A DNA stretch of 45,732 bases from Helicobacter muridarum (GCF_000765805.2 NZ_JRPD02000016.1:1-45732), one strand, 5' to 3'; shown: positions 35,646-45,093, counted from the first letter of the stretch. Made by a program: numbers and translations. Notes: generated by a model from the letters alone, not told the origin.

Positions 35646-37433
35646 TTAGGTAGCATTTGTATTTGCTGTAGCATCTTCAATACGTTTTGTATCAGATAAC
35701 CCATATATATGGTTTGTTGCACTAATTAGCTCTTTTGTTACGCTGTGAACGAATGATAGATCATTAAGTAAAGATGTGCCATTTGCAGCTTGAATGGCAT
35801 TATCTTGAATAAGTTTTTCAACAATTACAAAGGCATTTTTATCTTGCTTTTTAAAAAACTTCTTTTGTTTTTGTAATTGTTCTTTTACATTTATAAGGCT
35901 ATCTTCTGGAGTTGTTTTTATACTCTCTATTGTTCTTAATAACTCCCCTAACTCAAGTCTCATATTATCATATTCGTTTTGTAACGCCTTATTGTTACCG
36001 GTTGAATATTTCTTTATATTTTTTTGCAACATACCTATATTCTTGATTGCTTCTGCTATCTTTCTAGCCGCGATTCGAAGAGATATGATTCTTTCTATAT
36101 ATTCTCCATTTGTAACATATGTTTGAAGCTTTGTAGAAAAATCCATAATAGCATTGAATAGAATCTTTACTTTTGTATTATAGAGTTCTGTTACTTGAAA
36201 TTCTTTCTTGAATAATTGTTTATTTTGTATTAAACTATCTAGCTTTTTATCCGATCTAATATCCTTGTCTGATAGTCCTATTGTGTTAGATATAATTTCA
36301 AAAGCATTATCATATAAATGTTTCACTTCGTTATTTAAGGCTGTTATTGCTGTGTCTTGATATGGGAGTAGAGTATCATTAATGAATAGCGGAGCAGTTT
36401 CTGCTGAGTTTTTGCTAAACATTTTATCTAGCATGCTTGCAATTTTTGGTATAAATAAAAACATTAAGATTATTCCAAATGAGTTAAATAATGTGTGAAA
36501 CACAGCTAAACGCAATATAGAATCAGACTCAAGACCAATCATATCTGAAATAATGTCATTTAAATCCCGGAAATAGTAGAATAATAATGCCACAGCAAAA
36601 ACTGTGGTAAAGTTGAATATACAATTAGCAATAGCTAATTTCTTCCCCTCTGAATTTGTGCTTAATGATGCTATTAGGGCAGTAACAACACCTCCAACAC
36701 TAGTTCCTAAAACTGCACCAAGTGCTTGATTATATCCTATTTGTTGCTCTAGGAATGCAGTTATTATGATTGCTAATGTTGCATGTGAGCTTTGTATGAT
36801 TCCAGTTATCAAAGCTCCAATTAGTATAAAGATTATAACACCTTTATATCCATCTAATTGATATTGAGATAAGTCCATGACATCTTTTAGATTTTCAAAT
36901 CCAGCCTTGATATAAAACACTCCAAGGAAAAAGAATCCAAGTCCAGCCAAAACTTTGCCCAATCCCTTATAAACTACACCTTTTTGAAAATTAAATAGCA
37001 GTCCGCCAACGATTAAGGGTAGAGCTAATGACGAGATATTAATAGAAGATGCTCCAGCAATAAGCCATGAGCCAGCAGTATTCCCAAGATTTGCTCCGAA
37101 TATTACACCTATACCTTGGGTTAGAGATATAAGAGATGCGCTTACAAATGAAATTGATATTACAGATACTAGAGTAGATGATTGCATAATAGTTGTAGCG
37201 ACTGTTCCAAATATAATGCTTCTTAGTGAAGTTTTGGTTGAGGACGCTAATATTTTTTCTAGAAAGCCTCCAGAAAATGCTTTAAATCCTTCGCTTAAAA
37301 ATATCATTCCAAACAAAAGTATAGCCACCCCTGCACAAAGTTTACCGACTTGTTCGTTAACTGCTAAGGCATATATAATCAATATAGTTATTATAGATAG
37401 GGAGTATTGCTTTATTATTGAATACATTGCCAT
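35646..37433 (-). CDS. Na/phosphate cotransporter with C-terminal PhoU-like domain
   Basis: A 595-residue membrane protein of the NptA/NaPi-II family. The two inverted repeats each carry the QSS motif, TTIMQSSTLVS at 84-86 and GIIQSSHATLA at 214-216, which form the phosphate and sodium site. The membrane part ends at about residue 345; the rest is helical and resembles a PhoU-like regulatory domain, as in many bacterial members. The ribosome binding site is weak (GGTGG). It is transcribed alone, convergent with the aminotransferase and divergent from the J-domain protein. Confidence 0.9.
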   Translation of the reverse strand: MAMYSIIKQYSLSIITILIIYALAVNEQVGKLCAGVAILLFGMIFLSEGFKAFSGGFLEKILASSTKTSLRSIIFGTVATTIMQSSTLVSVISISFVSASLISLTQGIGVIFGANLGNTAGSWLIAGASSINISSLALPLIVGGLLFNFQKGVVYKGLGKVLAGLGFFFLGVFYIKAGFENLKDVMDLSQYQLDGYKGVIIFILIGALITGIIQSSHATLAIIITAFLEQQIGYNQALGAVLGTSVGGVVTALIASLSTNSEGKKLAIANCIFNFTTVFAVALLFYYFRDLNDIISDMIGLESDSILRLAVFHTLFNSFGIILMFLFIPKIASMLDKMFSKNSAETAPLFINDTLLPYQDTAITALNNEVKHLYDNAFEIISNTIGLSDKDIRSDKKLDSLIQNKQLFKKEFQVTELYNTKVKILFNAIMDFSTKLQTYVTNGEYIERIISLRIAARKIAEAIKNIGMLQKNIKKYSTGNNKALQNEYDNMRLELGELLRTIESIKTTPEDSLINVKEQLQKQKKFFKKQDKNAFVIVEKLIQDNAIQAANGTSLLNDLSFVHSVTKELISATNHIYGLSDTKRIEDATANTNAT

Positions 37434-37670
37434 CGTTTACACCACCATTTAATATTTGAGAAGGTTAGAATAATACTTTAACTACAAATTGAATTAAGTA
37501 ATTATAACCCAAAATTTGAATTTTATTCTTTGTTATTGATATTGTTAGGTTTTTTAATTTTTTATGCTATAGACTATCTAGCTTTGTTTTTTTGCTATAA
37601 TTTCTAATATATGCCGATTTGTTTATAGTATTCAAGATAGCGGAAAATTATGCAGGTTTAAGAGGTTGTA

Positions 37671-38453
37671 ATGATTTCTTGTAGTGATAAATATGTCCAG
37701 ATTAAATTATTTCAGGACACTAAAATCCTCTCTAAGGTTCTGCTTTATGCGAATAAGCATTTTAGCAAGCATTACCGGCTCTCAAGCTCGATATTGATTC
37801 TTGATGATGGGGAGATTCTCAAAAAAAATTACCTTATAAATTGGTGTTATCATGCTATATCTTATGATGTAGATTCTTCCGAACAAACAAGTGAAGAAAG
37901 TCTTAAGTATGCCTTACAGCATAGTCATTTACCAATAAGAATCAAGATAGTTAAACCAACAGAGATGTTAGAAAGGATTAAGGTAAAAGTAGAGATGCTA
38001 GGTTCATCGCGTATTATTCTTACTCTTAGTAAGAAAAGCAAAGTTGCAGAAAGGTATATCAAAGGTGTATTTATAAATCATTACATAGGTATGAGTGGCA
38101 ATGAGATCTATTTGCAATCAAATAGTGAACATTTTTGGGAAAGGGTAGTAGATTTCTTAGGGAATAAAGTAATTCATAATATTGTTTTGTCCTTTGAATA
38201 TAAGGATTTTAACGCCAATGAGTTTTCCTTTCTTACTGCCGAGGAAAAGGCACTTAGGCAATGTTATGTTACTCTTGATTCTCAATTTGGAGACGATTTT
38301 GAGTTGGTTAAGAAAAGATATTTAAAACTAGCTAAGGAATATCACCCTGATAATTTTTATGGAGTAGATGAAAGCGAGGTTATTAATCATATAACAAGGT
38401 TTAGGCAGATTAATGAAGCTTATAAAAAAATTAAGTTGCAAGTGCAATGTTAA
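37671..38453 (+). CDS. Protein with C-terminal J domain
   Basis: A 260-residue cytoplasmic protein whose last 65 residues form a J domain with the HPD motif at 225-227 (AKEYHPDNF), preceded by the basic helix LVKKRYLKL. J domains stimulate the ATPase of DnaK-type chaperones. The first 190 residues match no domain I know; they are mixed alpha/beta and contain no glycine-rich or zinc-finger part, so this is not DnaJ or CbpA. GAGG precedes the ATG. It ends 24 bases before the nadK start, so the two genes form an operon. Confidence 0.85.
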   Translation: MISCSDKYVQIKLFQDTKILSKVLLYANKHFSKHYRLSSSILILDDGEILKKNYLINWCYHAISYDVDSSEQTSEESLKYALQHSHLPIRIKIVKPTEMLERIKVKVEMLGSSRIILTLSKKSKVAERYIKGVFINHYIGMSGNEIYLQSNSEHFWERVVDFLGNKVIHNIVLSFEYKDFNANEFSFLTAEEKALRQCYVTLDSQFGDDFELVKKRYLKLAKEYHPDNFYGVDESEVINHITRFRQINEAYKKIKLQVQC

Positions 38454-38477
38454 TTTAATAAATCCTTGAGGGTTGTT

Positions 38478-39359
38478 ATGAAATCAAAAGAAGTGCGAAA
38501 GGTTGGCATTATATTACGTCCTCATAGCACTCATATTAAGCCTATTTTTCTTGATATTAAGGAAAAGCTAGATGAGGCTGGGATAGAAATTATGCTTGAG
38601 CATTCAGGTATAAAGATGTTGGAACTTGATTCTCATAACATACAAAGCTATGACATACGTTATATTTGTGAAGAGTCTGATATGCTCTTTAGTATTGGTG
38701 GCGATGGAACTCTTTTATCTGTTGCAAGGCGAGCCTATGGTTATAATATTTCAATTTTAGGAATAAACTCTGGTAGACTGGGCTATCTAACAGTTGCTAC
38801 TCCAAATGAGATAGCAGATATTATCCCAAGGCTAAAGAGAGGAGAATATACTATTAGAAATCATCTAATGCTAGAGGGATATGTTGAGGAGAGCCCAAGC
38901 CTTGAAATGATACAGCCCCTGTTTGCTTTAAATGAGTTTTTATTGTCTCGAGCGGGATTTAGTGGTATGCTTGAGCTGGAGGCATATATTGATGGTATGC
39001 TTTTTAACTATTATCGTCTAGATGCTTTAGTGGTAGCTACTCCAACGGGCTCTAGTGCGTATAATATTTCTGCGGGTGGTAGCGTGGTTTATCCATATTG
39101 TAGAAATGTGTTATTGACACCAATATGTGCCCATTCGCTTAGCCAAAGACCACTTATATTAAATGATGAATTTTGCATTGCATTTCGCTTTAAAACTGCT
39201 GGTTCTCTTATTTGCGATGGTCAACAGAGAATATCTGTTCCACAGGGCAGTCTTATTTGTATTAAAGTGGCAAAACATAGTGCTGTTCTTACAGAATTAC
39301 AACCAAATTTTTACTTTATTCGCTTACGTGAAAAATTTGGTTGGGGGCAATACGAGTAG
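38478..39359 (+). CDS. nadK: NAD kinase
   Basis: Phosphorylates NAD to NADP using ATP or polyphosphate. The 293-residue protein has the phosphate-binding motif GGDGT at 74-78, the INSGRLGYL stretch, the LNE motif in ALNEFLLSR and the TPTGSSAYNISAGG segment that completes the NAD site. The start at 38478 has GAGGG upstream; a longer frame from a TTG at 38466 is unlikely. It is the second gene of a J-domain/nadK operon. In Helicobacter and Campylobacter recN often follows nadK, but here it does not. Confidence 0.95.
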   Translation: MKSKEVRKVGIILRPHSTHIKPIFLDIKEKLDEAGIEIMLEHSGIKMLELDSHNIQSYDIRYICEESDMLFSIGGDGTLLSVARRAYGYNISILGINSGRLGYLTVATPNEIADIIPRLKRGEYTIRNHLMLEGYVEESPSLEMIQPLFALNEFLLSRAGFSGMLELEAYIDGMLFNYYRLDALVVATPTGSSAYNISAGGSVVYPYCRNVLLTPICAHSLSQRPLILNDEFCIAFRFKTAGSLICDGQQRISVPQGSLICIKVAKHSAVLTELQPNFYFIRLREKFGWGQYE

Positions 39360-39521
39360 TTTTGATTGATTATATTTAGTTTTTCTTACTAGTTAATTAA
39401 TAGGTATATTTTGTTATTATTAATTAGTTCCAATACAATTAATCTAATATGTTGCAATCATAAATATGCTTGTTAATGTTTAGCTTTGTATGTTTACGTA
39501 TCCAAAAACCTTAAAGCTTCG

Positions 39522-39583
39522 TAAACTACATATATTTTATATATTTAATAAAATATATTATTTCATTATTGCAATGTAGTTTA
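39522..39583. other. Nested inverted repeats between nadK and hemerythrin
   Basis: TAAACTACAT (39522-39531) pairs with ATGTAGTTTA (39574-39583), and inside it ATATATTTTAT (39530-39540) pairs with ATAAAATATAT (39548-39558) around a 7-base loop. The two stems share two bases, so they may be alternative structures. The 628-base stretch from 39360 to 39987 between these convergent genes contains no gene that I can see; another 7-bp stem (TATACAT/ATGTATA) lies at 39612-39631. Confidence 0.45.
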
Positions 39584-39987
39584 TATTAACTTTTTATTTT
39601 ATGCTGCTATTTATACATGTGGTTATGTATATAACTGCATATAGTTAACTTCGTTTTTTCTTGATTTAAAATTTGCAATATCAACAGATTATTAAATCAC
39701 GAAAATTTATCACGTCGCTTTATGTAATACTCATCTTAAGCAATATTTGTTTGTTTTCAAGTATCTCTTGCTAATATTGATATTTTTTATTGTTAAATTA
39801 TGCTCTAGTAGCCAATACTTCATTTTTATGATTGCCAATTGCCGTCTAAATCCATATTTTATATTTTTGCTGAATGTGTTGTTCAGGATTATAGTATAGT
39901 TTTAACTTGGCTTAAATAGCCTTTTAATGTTAAAATACGAATATTATTTTTATTATATTTTAAAAATAATCTTTTTTCTTGTATTGT

Positions 39988-40629
39988 CTACACCTTATGC
40001 TCCGTTATATATTTAATATTAGTTGTGCAACTAGGGCATTTATGTGTGGCCTCTCCGCTTTGAATCTTTTGATGAACATTATTGGGAATATTATATATAG
40101 TCCCACATAAGCATGAATATATATACATGTTCCCACCTTTATTCTTTACATCTGTTTTTATTGCTGATTTTTTTATCATATCCTCGTCATTATTACTTTG
40201 TGTTACTCCATCTTTTTGCCTGCTAGACTTGTTCCTCATTTCTTCTTTCATTTTTTCAGCATACTGATGGTATCTAGTATCATGCTCAAGTATATGGCCT
40301 AATAACCACTGTTCCATAATTATTACTAATTGTTTTTTAAAATCCTTTTTGATGTCTTTTACTAACGAAGTCATCTCTACGATAATATTCTTATGTCTTT
40401 CCTTATGATCTTCTATATATGGATACCTTATTGTTGTCATGTATGCTTCCTCATCACGAAAGTGAGTTTTCATATATCCAAATAATGCCGCTATTATTTT
40501 TTTTATCTCTGATGGATCTGTTTGTTTGTCAGCCATATTGTCAGCCATATTTGCTAACTCAAATAATTTTTTGTGCTGTTCATCGATAAGGTAATTTCCG
40601 ATACTGTATCTGTCTTCCCATTTTATCAT
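39988..40629 (-). CDS. Hemerythrin-domain protein with C-terminal four-cysteine motif
   Basis: A 213-residue cytoplasmic protein. Residues 1-130 are a bacteriohemerythrin with all seven di-iron ligands: His19, His56, Glu60, His75, His79, His112 and Asp117 (the H-I-x-x-x-D pattern). A di-iron centre here binds oxygen and may serve storage, sensing or protection of iron-sulphur enzymes in a microaerophile. After a charged linker (about 131-165) the end carries CLC (173, 175) and CPSC (198, 201), a rubredoxin- or zinc-ribbon-like set of four cysteines that is not part of ordinary hemerythrins. I chose the ATG at 40629, eight bases after GAGGAG. Divergent from the SurA-like gene. Confidence 0.9.
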   Translation of the reverse strand: MIKWEDRYSIGNYLIDEQHKKLFELANMADNMADKQTDPSEIKKIIAALFGYMKTHFRDEEAYMTTIRYPYIEDHKERHKNIIVEMTSLVKDIKKDFKKQLVIIMEQWLLGHILEHDTRYHQYAEKMKEEMRNKSSRQKDGVTQSNNDEDMIKKSAIKTDVKNKGGNMYIYSCLCGTIYNIPNNVHQKIQSGEATHKCPSCTTNIKYITEHKV

Positions 40630-40671
40630 AAACAACTCCTCATTATATAATTAATAAAGATTTATTGCAAT

Positions 40672-40677
40672 ATTATA
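40672..40677 (-). promoter_or_regulatory. TATAAT -10 element of the hemerythrin gene
   Basis: TATAAT on the minus strand 42 bases before the start codon, in the region shared with the divergent SurA-like gene. No -35 box is clear. Confidence 0.4.
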
Positions 40678-40830
40678 ATAAAAGTTTAGAAAATACTATT
40701 ATTATTTGGACACATAATTTTTTCTTAATTTTAGTTTATGTTACAATAAGTAATATATTTGTTCAATATCAATACGTATTTTTATGCTAAAATCTAAATT
40801 TAGCTATTTAAATATACAAAGGCAATGCTA

Positions 40831-41841
40831 ATGAATTATCATAGGTTATTTATTGTTATGTTTGTTTTTATACTTTCTTTTATTTATGCGCAAGAAAGTA
40901 GCAAATCAGATTCAGACTTGTCGGGTTTAGAACAAGTTAATTTAACCAAAGATTCTGCTATAAATTTCTCTTCTTCGAACCAGCATGAAAATATGGATTT
41001 TGTTTCTAAAACAACCAAAGAAGAATCTACGAAGTCAAGCATAAATAATAGAAAAAAAGAAAATATAGTAGGTGGTATCGCGCTTTTTGTTAATGGAGAG
41101 CCAATTACACTTTATGCTATTTCCAAAGCTGAAAAAATGCTTAATACAGATAGATTAAGAGCAGCAGACTTTCTTATTATGGAACAGTTACGTAAAGAGG
41201 AGGTTAAACGTTTAAAAATAGATATAACAGATGAACAATTAGATTCTCAAATTAACTTTATAGCAGAGCAAAATAATATGAATTTAAGTCAATTCTATAA
41301 TGCAGTAATGCAACAAGGCATGTCGCTTAGCGATTATAGATCAAAGCTTAAGGAGCAAATGTTAGCCCAAGAGTTGATGCGTAAGATTTTATTCTCAAGT
41401 AATGTTGGTCAAGAAGATGCCTTGCGTAAGTATTACAGCGAGAATCCAGAAGAATTTGTGATTCCAAAAAAAATAAAAAGTATTAAGTTTGTTAGCAAAT
41501 CTAAGCAGAGCTTAGAATCATTTGTAAGCAATGGCTTAGAGTCTAGCTTGCCTAATAATATAGTAAGAGCAGAAGAGGAATTGGAGCTAGAGAATATTCC
41601 ATCTCAAATTGCAGATGTATTTTTAATTACCCCTAAAGATTCATTTACTCCTATTTTGGAATCTGGAGATGGAAACTATGTAACTTTTTTTGTAAAAGAT
41701 AAGATTGATATAAATCAAGTAGACTTTGATAAAGCAAAGGGATATATAGTCCAGAAACTGATGGCAAATAATCAAGAAAAAATACTATCTGATTACTTCG
41801 AACGTGTTCGAACTCGCTCTAAGATTGTCTTTGTGCGTTAG
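40831..41841 (+). CDS. SurA-like periplasmic chaperone
   Basis: A 336-residue exported protein with a signal peptide (MNYHRLFIVMFVFILSFIYA) and a Ser/Asn/Lys-rich linker to about residue 80, followed by the SurA N-terminal chaperone domain (IALFVNGEPITLYAISKAE, LIMEQLRKEEVKRL, ISDEQL-like helix, GMSLSDYRSKLKEQMLAQELMR). The C-terminal 120 residues resemble a reduced parvulin domain. In Campylobacter the related Cj1289 assists outer-membrane protein folding. The second of two ATG codons (40831) has the better spacing to AAAGG. The P-loop ATPase gene follows after 36 bases. Confidence 0.82.
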   Translation: MNYHRLFIVMFVFILSFIYAQESSKSDSDLSGLEQVNLTKDSAINFSSSNQHENMDFVSKTTKEESTKSSINNRKKENIVGGIALFVNGEPITLYAISKAEKMLNTDRLRAADFLIMEQLRKEEVKRLKIDITDEQLDSQINFIAEQNNMNLSQFYNAVMQQGMSLSDYRSKLKEQMLAQELMRKILFSSNVGQEDALRKYYSENPEEFVIPKKIKSIKFVSKSKQSLESFVSNGLESSLPNNIVRAEEELELENIPSQIADVFLITPKDSFTPILESGDGNYVTFFVKDKIDINQVDFDKAKGYIVQKLMANNQEKILSDYFERVRTRSKIVFVR

Positions 41842-41877
41842 AGATTTGGGCTTGCGAAATCTATTTAATATTAATAT

Positions 41878-42945
41878 ATGGAAAAGGATTATTACAAATC
41901 AAGAGACTTTATACCTCGTAGCGTAGGATTAATGTCAAATAGAATCTATCTTTGCGGTTCACCCTGTAGTGGCAAAACTACATTGGCATTGAGCCTGGAT
42001 ATAGCTTCATTTATTTGCTATATCAATCTTTCTTTAATTCCTAGCAAGAGGCTTATAAATGAGGCAAAAGAGAGGTTGCTAAATTTAGATTCTACGATTA
42101 GGCTTATTGTAATTGATGATTATAGGCATGGTTTCCTAGATAATATCTTGCTATCCAAACTTCATAAAGTAAAGATTATTCTTATAGGTAAGCATTCTAC
42201 CTATAAACAAGATTTGATTCTTCGTGGTTTTTCATATATTGCTTTGCATAATCTTAGTTTTGAGGAATATTTAGCTGGAGATAGGAAAAATCTGGGCATA
42301 GAATCATTATTCGCAAATTTTATTGAATTTGGCAATTCTCCAGATATAAATCAACTTAAAAGATTCCAAAGAGAACAAAGAAGATGGCAGATTATGAAAT
42401 TAGGCTTAGAGGAAAATTTCTCAATATTTCAGGCAATGCTTTCTTTTCAATCTATAAAGATAACTACTAATAATCTTTATACTCAACTAAAATCACATGT
42501 TCAAATATCTAAAGATAGACTTTACCCGCTTATTGAGAATTTAAGAGATGAGCATATAATTTTTGTTTGTGAACATAGCAATAATTTAAATTCTAAATCC
42601 AAAAAATACAAGTTGTATTTCTATGATTTTTCATTATATATGCTTGCTGATAGCAGGCATTTTTTACGTATGTATGAGAATATGGTCTATTTGGAGCTTA
42701 TTGCTAGGGGGTTTATTTTGTCTTATAATGATGATTTTGACTTCCTAGATGAGAGAAAAGATATATTTTTTATTTGTATGCCATTTGCTAGTATTGAGAA
42801 TATAGAACTAAGAATAGCTAGTTTAAGTCCAATTTCTAATATAACAAAAAAGCAAATAGTCGTCATATCTATGAATCTAAATAAGATACTAAGCGATAAT
42901 ATTATGATTATGGACTTTACAAGTCTGTATAGCCTTAGTTTCTAG
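41878..42945 (+). CDS. P-loop ATPase of the AAA/DUF4143-like type
   Basis: A 355-residue protein with Walker A GSPCSGKTT at 27-35 and Walker B LIVIDD at 76-81, followed by the KIILIGKHS sensor-like strand. The layout, with a short N-terminal strand, single P-loop domain and a C-terminal part of about 150 residues that looks like a winged helix (YTQLKSHVQISKDRLYPLIENLRDEHII) and a nuclease-like fold without clear catalytic residues, is that of archaeal/bacterial ATPases with a DUF4143-type tail. Function unknown. The start is uncertain: ATG 41878 lacks a good ribosome binding site, and ATG 41932 (AGGA upstream) would cut off only residues before the P-loop strand. Lies between surA-like and glmU, 42 bases before glmU. 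Confidence 0.65.
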   Translation: MEKDYYKSRDFIPRSVGLMSNRIYLCGSPCSGKTTLALSLDIASFICYINLSLIPSKRLINEAKERLLNLDSTIRLIVIDDYRHGFLDNILLSKLHKVKIILIGKHSTYKQDLILRGFSYIALHNLSFEEYLAGDRKNLGIESLFANFIEFGNSPDINQLKRFQREQRRWQIMKLGLEENFSIFQAMLSFQSIKITTNNLYTQLKSHVQISKDRLYPLIENLRDEHIIFVCEHSNNLNSKSKKYKLYFYDFSLYMLADSRHFLRMYENMVYLELIARGFILSYNDDFDFLDERKDIFFICMPFASIENIELRIASLSPISNITKKQIVVISMNLNKILSDNIMIMDFTSLYSLSF

Positions 42946-42987
42946 CTTTATTTGCTATAATGAGAGAAAAGCTTCAAGGAAATCTTT

Positions 42988-44406
42988 ATGGTATCTGTTA
43001 TTATTTTAGCGGCTGGATTAGGAACAAGAATGAACTCTAAGATTCCTAAGGTATTGCATAAGATTTGTGGTAAAAGTATGATTGAATATGTCATTGATGT
43101 AACACTTGGTATAAGCTCGGATATTCATATTGTTTTGTTTCATCAAAATCAAAATATTAGAGATTATATTAACCAAATATATCCTAATTATTTACTTGAT
43201 AAGTTTCATTTCCATATACAAATGCACGATAAGTATCCTGGTACAGGTGGTGCGCTTATTGTAGAAAAGTGGCATGGGCAGATGGAGCAAGCCAATTTGC
43301 AATTATGCTCTACTTTGATTCCAAATAATGAAAACACAGAACAAGACCAATACAAAACGCTACTTCCTTGTCAAGGAGATAAGATTGTTGTCATAAATGG
43401 AGATACGCCATTTGTTGCTATAAGTGATTTAGAGACTCTGTTGCAAGATAGTTCAGATATTTCTCTTGGAATCTTTCATGCCAAAAATCCCAAAGGATAT
43501 GGGCGTATTATTCAATCAAACACAAGTAAAGATAAGATTTACATTAGTAGAATTATTGAAGATAAGGATTGTAGCCTAGAGCAAAGAGAAATATCCCTTG
43601 TTAATGGTGGGATATATTGCTTTAGCAAGGAAATCCTAGATAGATATATTCCAAGTCTAAAGCCAAGTAATGCGCAAAATGAATATTATCTCACAGATAT
43701 AATAGCACTTGCTTGCCGTGATGGTGCGCTTGTATCTGGGCATATTATGGAAGCCGGCAATCTATTAGGGATAAACTCAAGAGTTGAATTAGCAAATGCA
43801 GAGAATATAATGCTAGATAGATTGAGGTTAAAAGCCATGCAACAAGGCGTAACTATGCGCATACCAAATAGTATTTATATCGATAGTAGCGTTATTTTCG
43901 AGGGAGAATGTGTTATTGAGAATGGTGCTTGCATTACAGGTAGGAGTTTGATTAAAAACTCTCATATTAAGGCACACACAGTAGTAGAGGATAGTCAAGT
44001 AATTAATAGTGATATAGGTCCAAGTGCGCATATTAGACCTAATTGCAAGATTATAGATTCTCATATTGGTAATTTTGTTGAATGCAAAAAGGCAAATTTA
44101 TCAGGTGTAAAAGCTGGACACTTAAGCTATCTTGGAGATTGTACAATAGGTGAGGGGAGCAATATTGGAGCTGGTGTTATTACATGTAACTATGACGGAA
44201 AGGAAAAACATCAAACAATAATAGGTAAAAATGTCTTTGTCGGCAGTGATTGCCAATTAGTAGCACCTATAGAGATAGAGGATAATGTATTAATTGCAGC
44301 AGGCAGCACAGTTACTAAGAATGTCAAGTTGGGATCCCTTGTGATTGCTAGACAAAAGCAGGTCAATCATGAAAATGGATTCTTTCGATTTTTTTCACAG
44401 GAATAG
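42988..44406 (+). CDS. glmU: Bifunctional GlmU (GlcNAc-1-P uridyltransferase / GlcN-1-P acetyltransferase)
   Basis: Makes UDP-N-acetylglucosamine for peptidoglycan and lipopolysaccharide: the C-terminal half acetylates glucosamine-1-phosphate and the N-terminal half joins UMP. The 472-residue protein starts with LAAGLGTRMNSKIPKVLHK (uridyltransferase loop), has GDTPF as metal region, and the left-handed beta-helix begins near 280 with hexapeptide repeats. AGHLSYLGD holds the catalytic base His378, and ITCNYDG the substrate loop. It is about 15-40 residues longer than usual, with an insertion around residues 95-130. AAGGAAA precedes the ATG. It may be co-transcribed with the P-loop ATPase. Confidence 0.96.
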   Translation: MVSVIILAAGLGTRMNSKIPKVLHKICGKSMIEYVIDVTLGISSDIHIVLFHQNQNIRDYINQIYPNYLLDKFHFHIQMHDKYPGTGGALIVEKWHGQMEQANLQLCSTLIPNNENTEQDQYKTLLPCQGDKIVVINGDTPFVAISDLETLLQDSSDISLGIFHAKNPKGYGRIIQSNTSKDKIYISRIIEDKDCSLEQREISLVNGGIYCFSKEILDRYIPSLKPSNAQNEYYLTDIIALACRDGALVSGHIMEAGNLLGINSRVELANAENIMLDRLRLKAMQQGVTMRIPNSIYIDSSVIFEGECVIENGACITGRSLIKNSHIKAHTVVEDSQVINSDIGPSAHIRPNCKIIDSHIGNFVECKKANLSGVKAGHLSYLGDCTIGEGSNIGAGVITCNYDGKEKHQTIIGKNVFVGSDCQLVAPIEIEDNVLIAAGSTVTKNVKLGSLVIARQKQVNHENGFFRFFSQE

Positions 44407-44448
44407 CATTAAGTGATATTAAATTTTTTTTGAAAGGTAGTAGCTTAA

Positions 44449-44820
44449 TTATTTTATGATTTGATAGAGCTAGAACAAAGATTACAATTATTTATTTTGT
44501 CTTTGCAACAAATGAATAATTTAACTCATAGTTAAGTCTTATGCTTATAAAATATCCATAGTCCTTAATATTTTTCGCAAAGCCTATGTATACGGCTACG
44601 ATGATGTAAGTGTAGAATATCAGAGCATATTGTTTTGATGTTGTTATGCTTAAGAGAATGGGCTTTGAACTGTGATGTTGTAATAGTTTGTGGCGATAGC
44701 ATGAAGGGCATAATTAGTGATGGAATCTTGTGCTTCATTGATGCCAATGAAAAAAGTATAAAAAATGGAAAAGTATATGTTATAAGCACAATGGTTGGTG
44801 TGTTTGTAAAGCAATGCTGA
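44449..44820 (+). pseudogene. Remnant of an S24-family (LexA-like) repressor
   Basis: The end of this stretch (frame from 44638) translates to NCDVVIVCGDSMKGIISDG, then a cysteine-containing strand, GKVYVIS and VGVFVKQ, closely matching the C-terminal autoprotease/dimerisation domain of XRE-S24 phage-type repressors; GDSM holds the catalytic serine and FVK the lysine. Upstream, LIELEQRLQLFILSLQQ (44461 onward, same frame) resembles the linker helix, and AYVYGYDDVSVEY lies in another frame at 44582-44638. Stops and at least two frameshifts separate these parts and the DNA-binding N-terminus is missing, so this is a dead gene. It suggests past phage or mobile DNA here. Confidence 0.7.
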
Positions 44821-44859
44821 ATACAGATTCTAAAATCATGGCAGATACTTTTATAGATT

Positions 44860-45093
44860 TTATAGGCTATTTTTTGTTGGTATTGATTTTATAGAGTTTT
44901 CACTATTTGCTTTGTTCTGTTTTTTTTTTTTTGATAATAGTTTTGTAAAATTTATTCTTTTCTTGTGTTTTATAGTTATTAAATTTAGATTTTCAAATCC
45001 ATTACCATGTAAATTTATATCTTTTTCTTCATCATTGATGATTTTAAAATAATGATTGTTTTATTTTTTATCTGTTTGTGGATTATAAAGCAT
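44860..45093 (-). pseudogene. Broken A-rich open frame of unknown function, with a 13-A tract
   Basis: From ATG 45093 the minus strand reads MLYNPQTDKK, meets an in-frame TAA at 45063, then stays open for 66 codons (NHYFKIINDEEKDINLHGNG and on to a stop at 44860). A tract of 13 A (T on the plus strand, 44920-44932) lies within the frame, a likely place for slippage. I do not recognise the protein and AT-rich DNA can produce such frames by chance, so this is a weak call. Confidence 0.3.
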
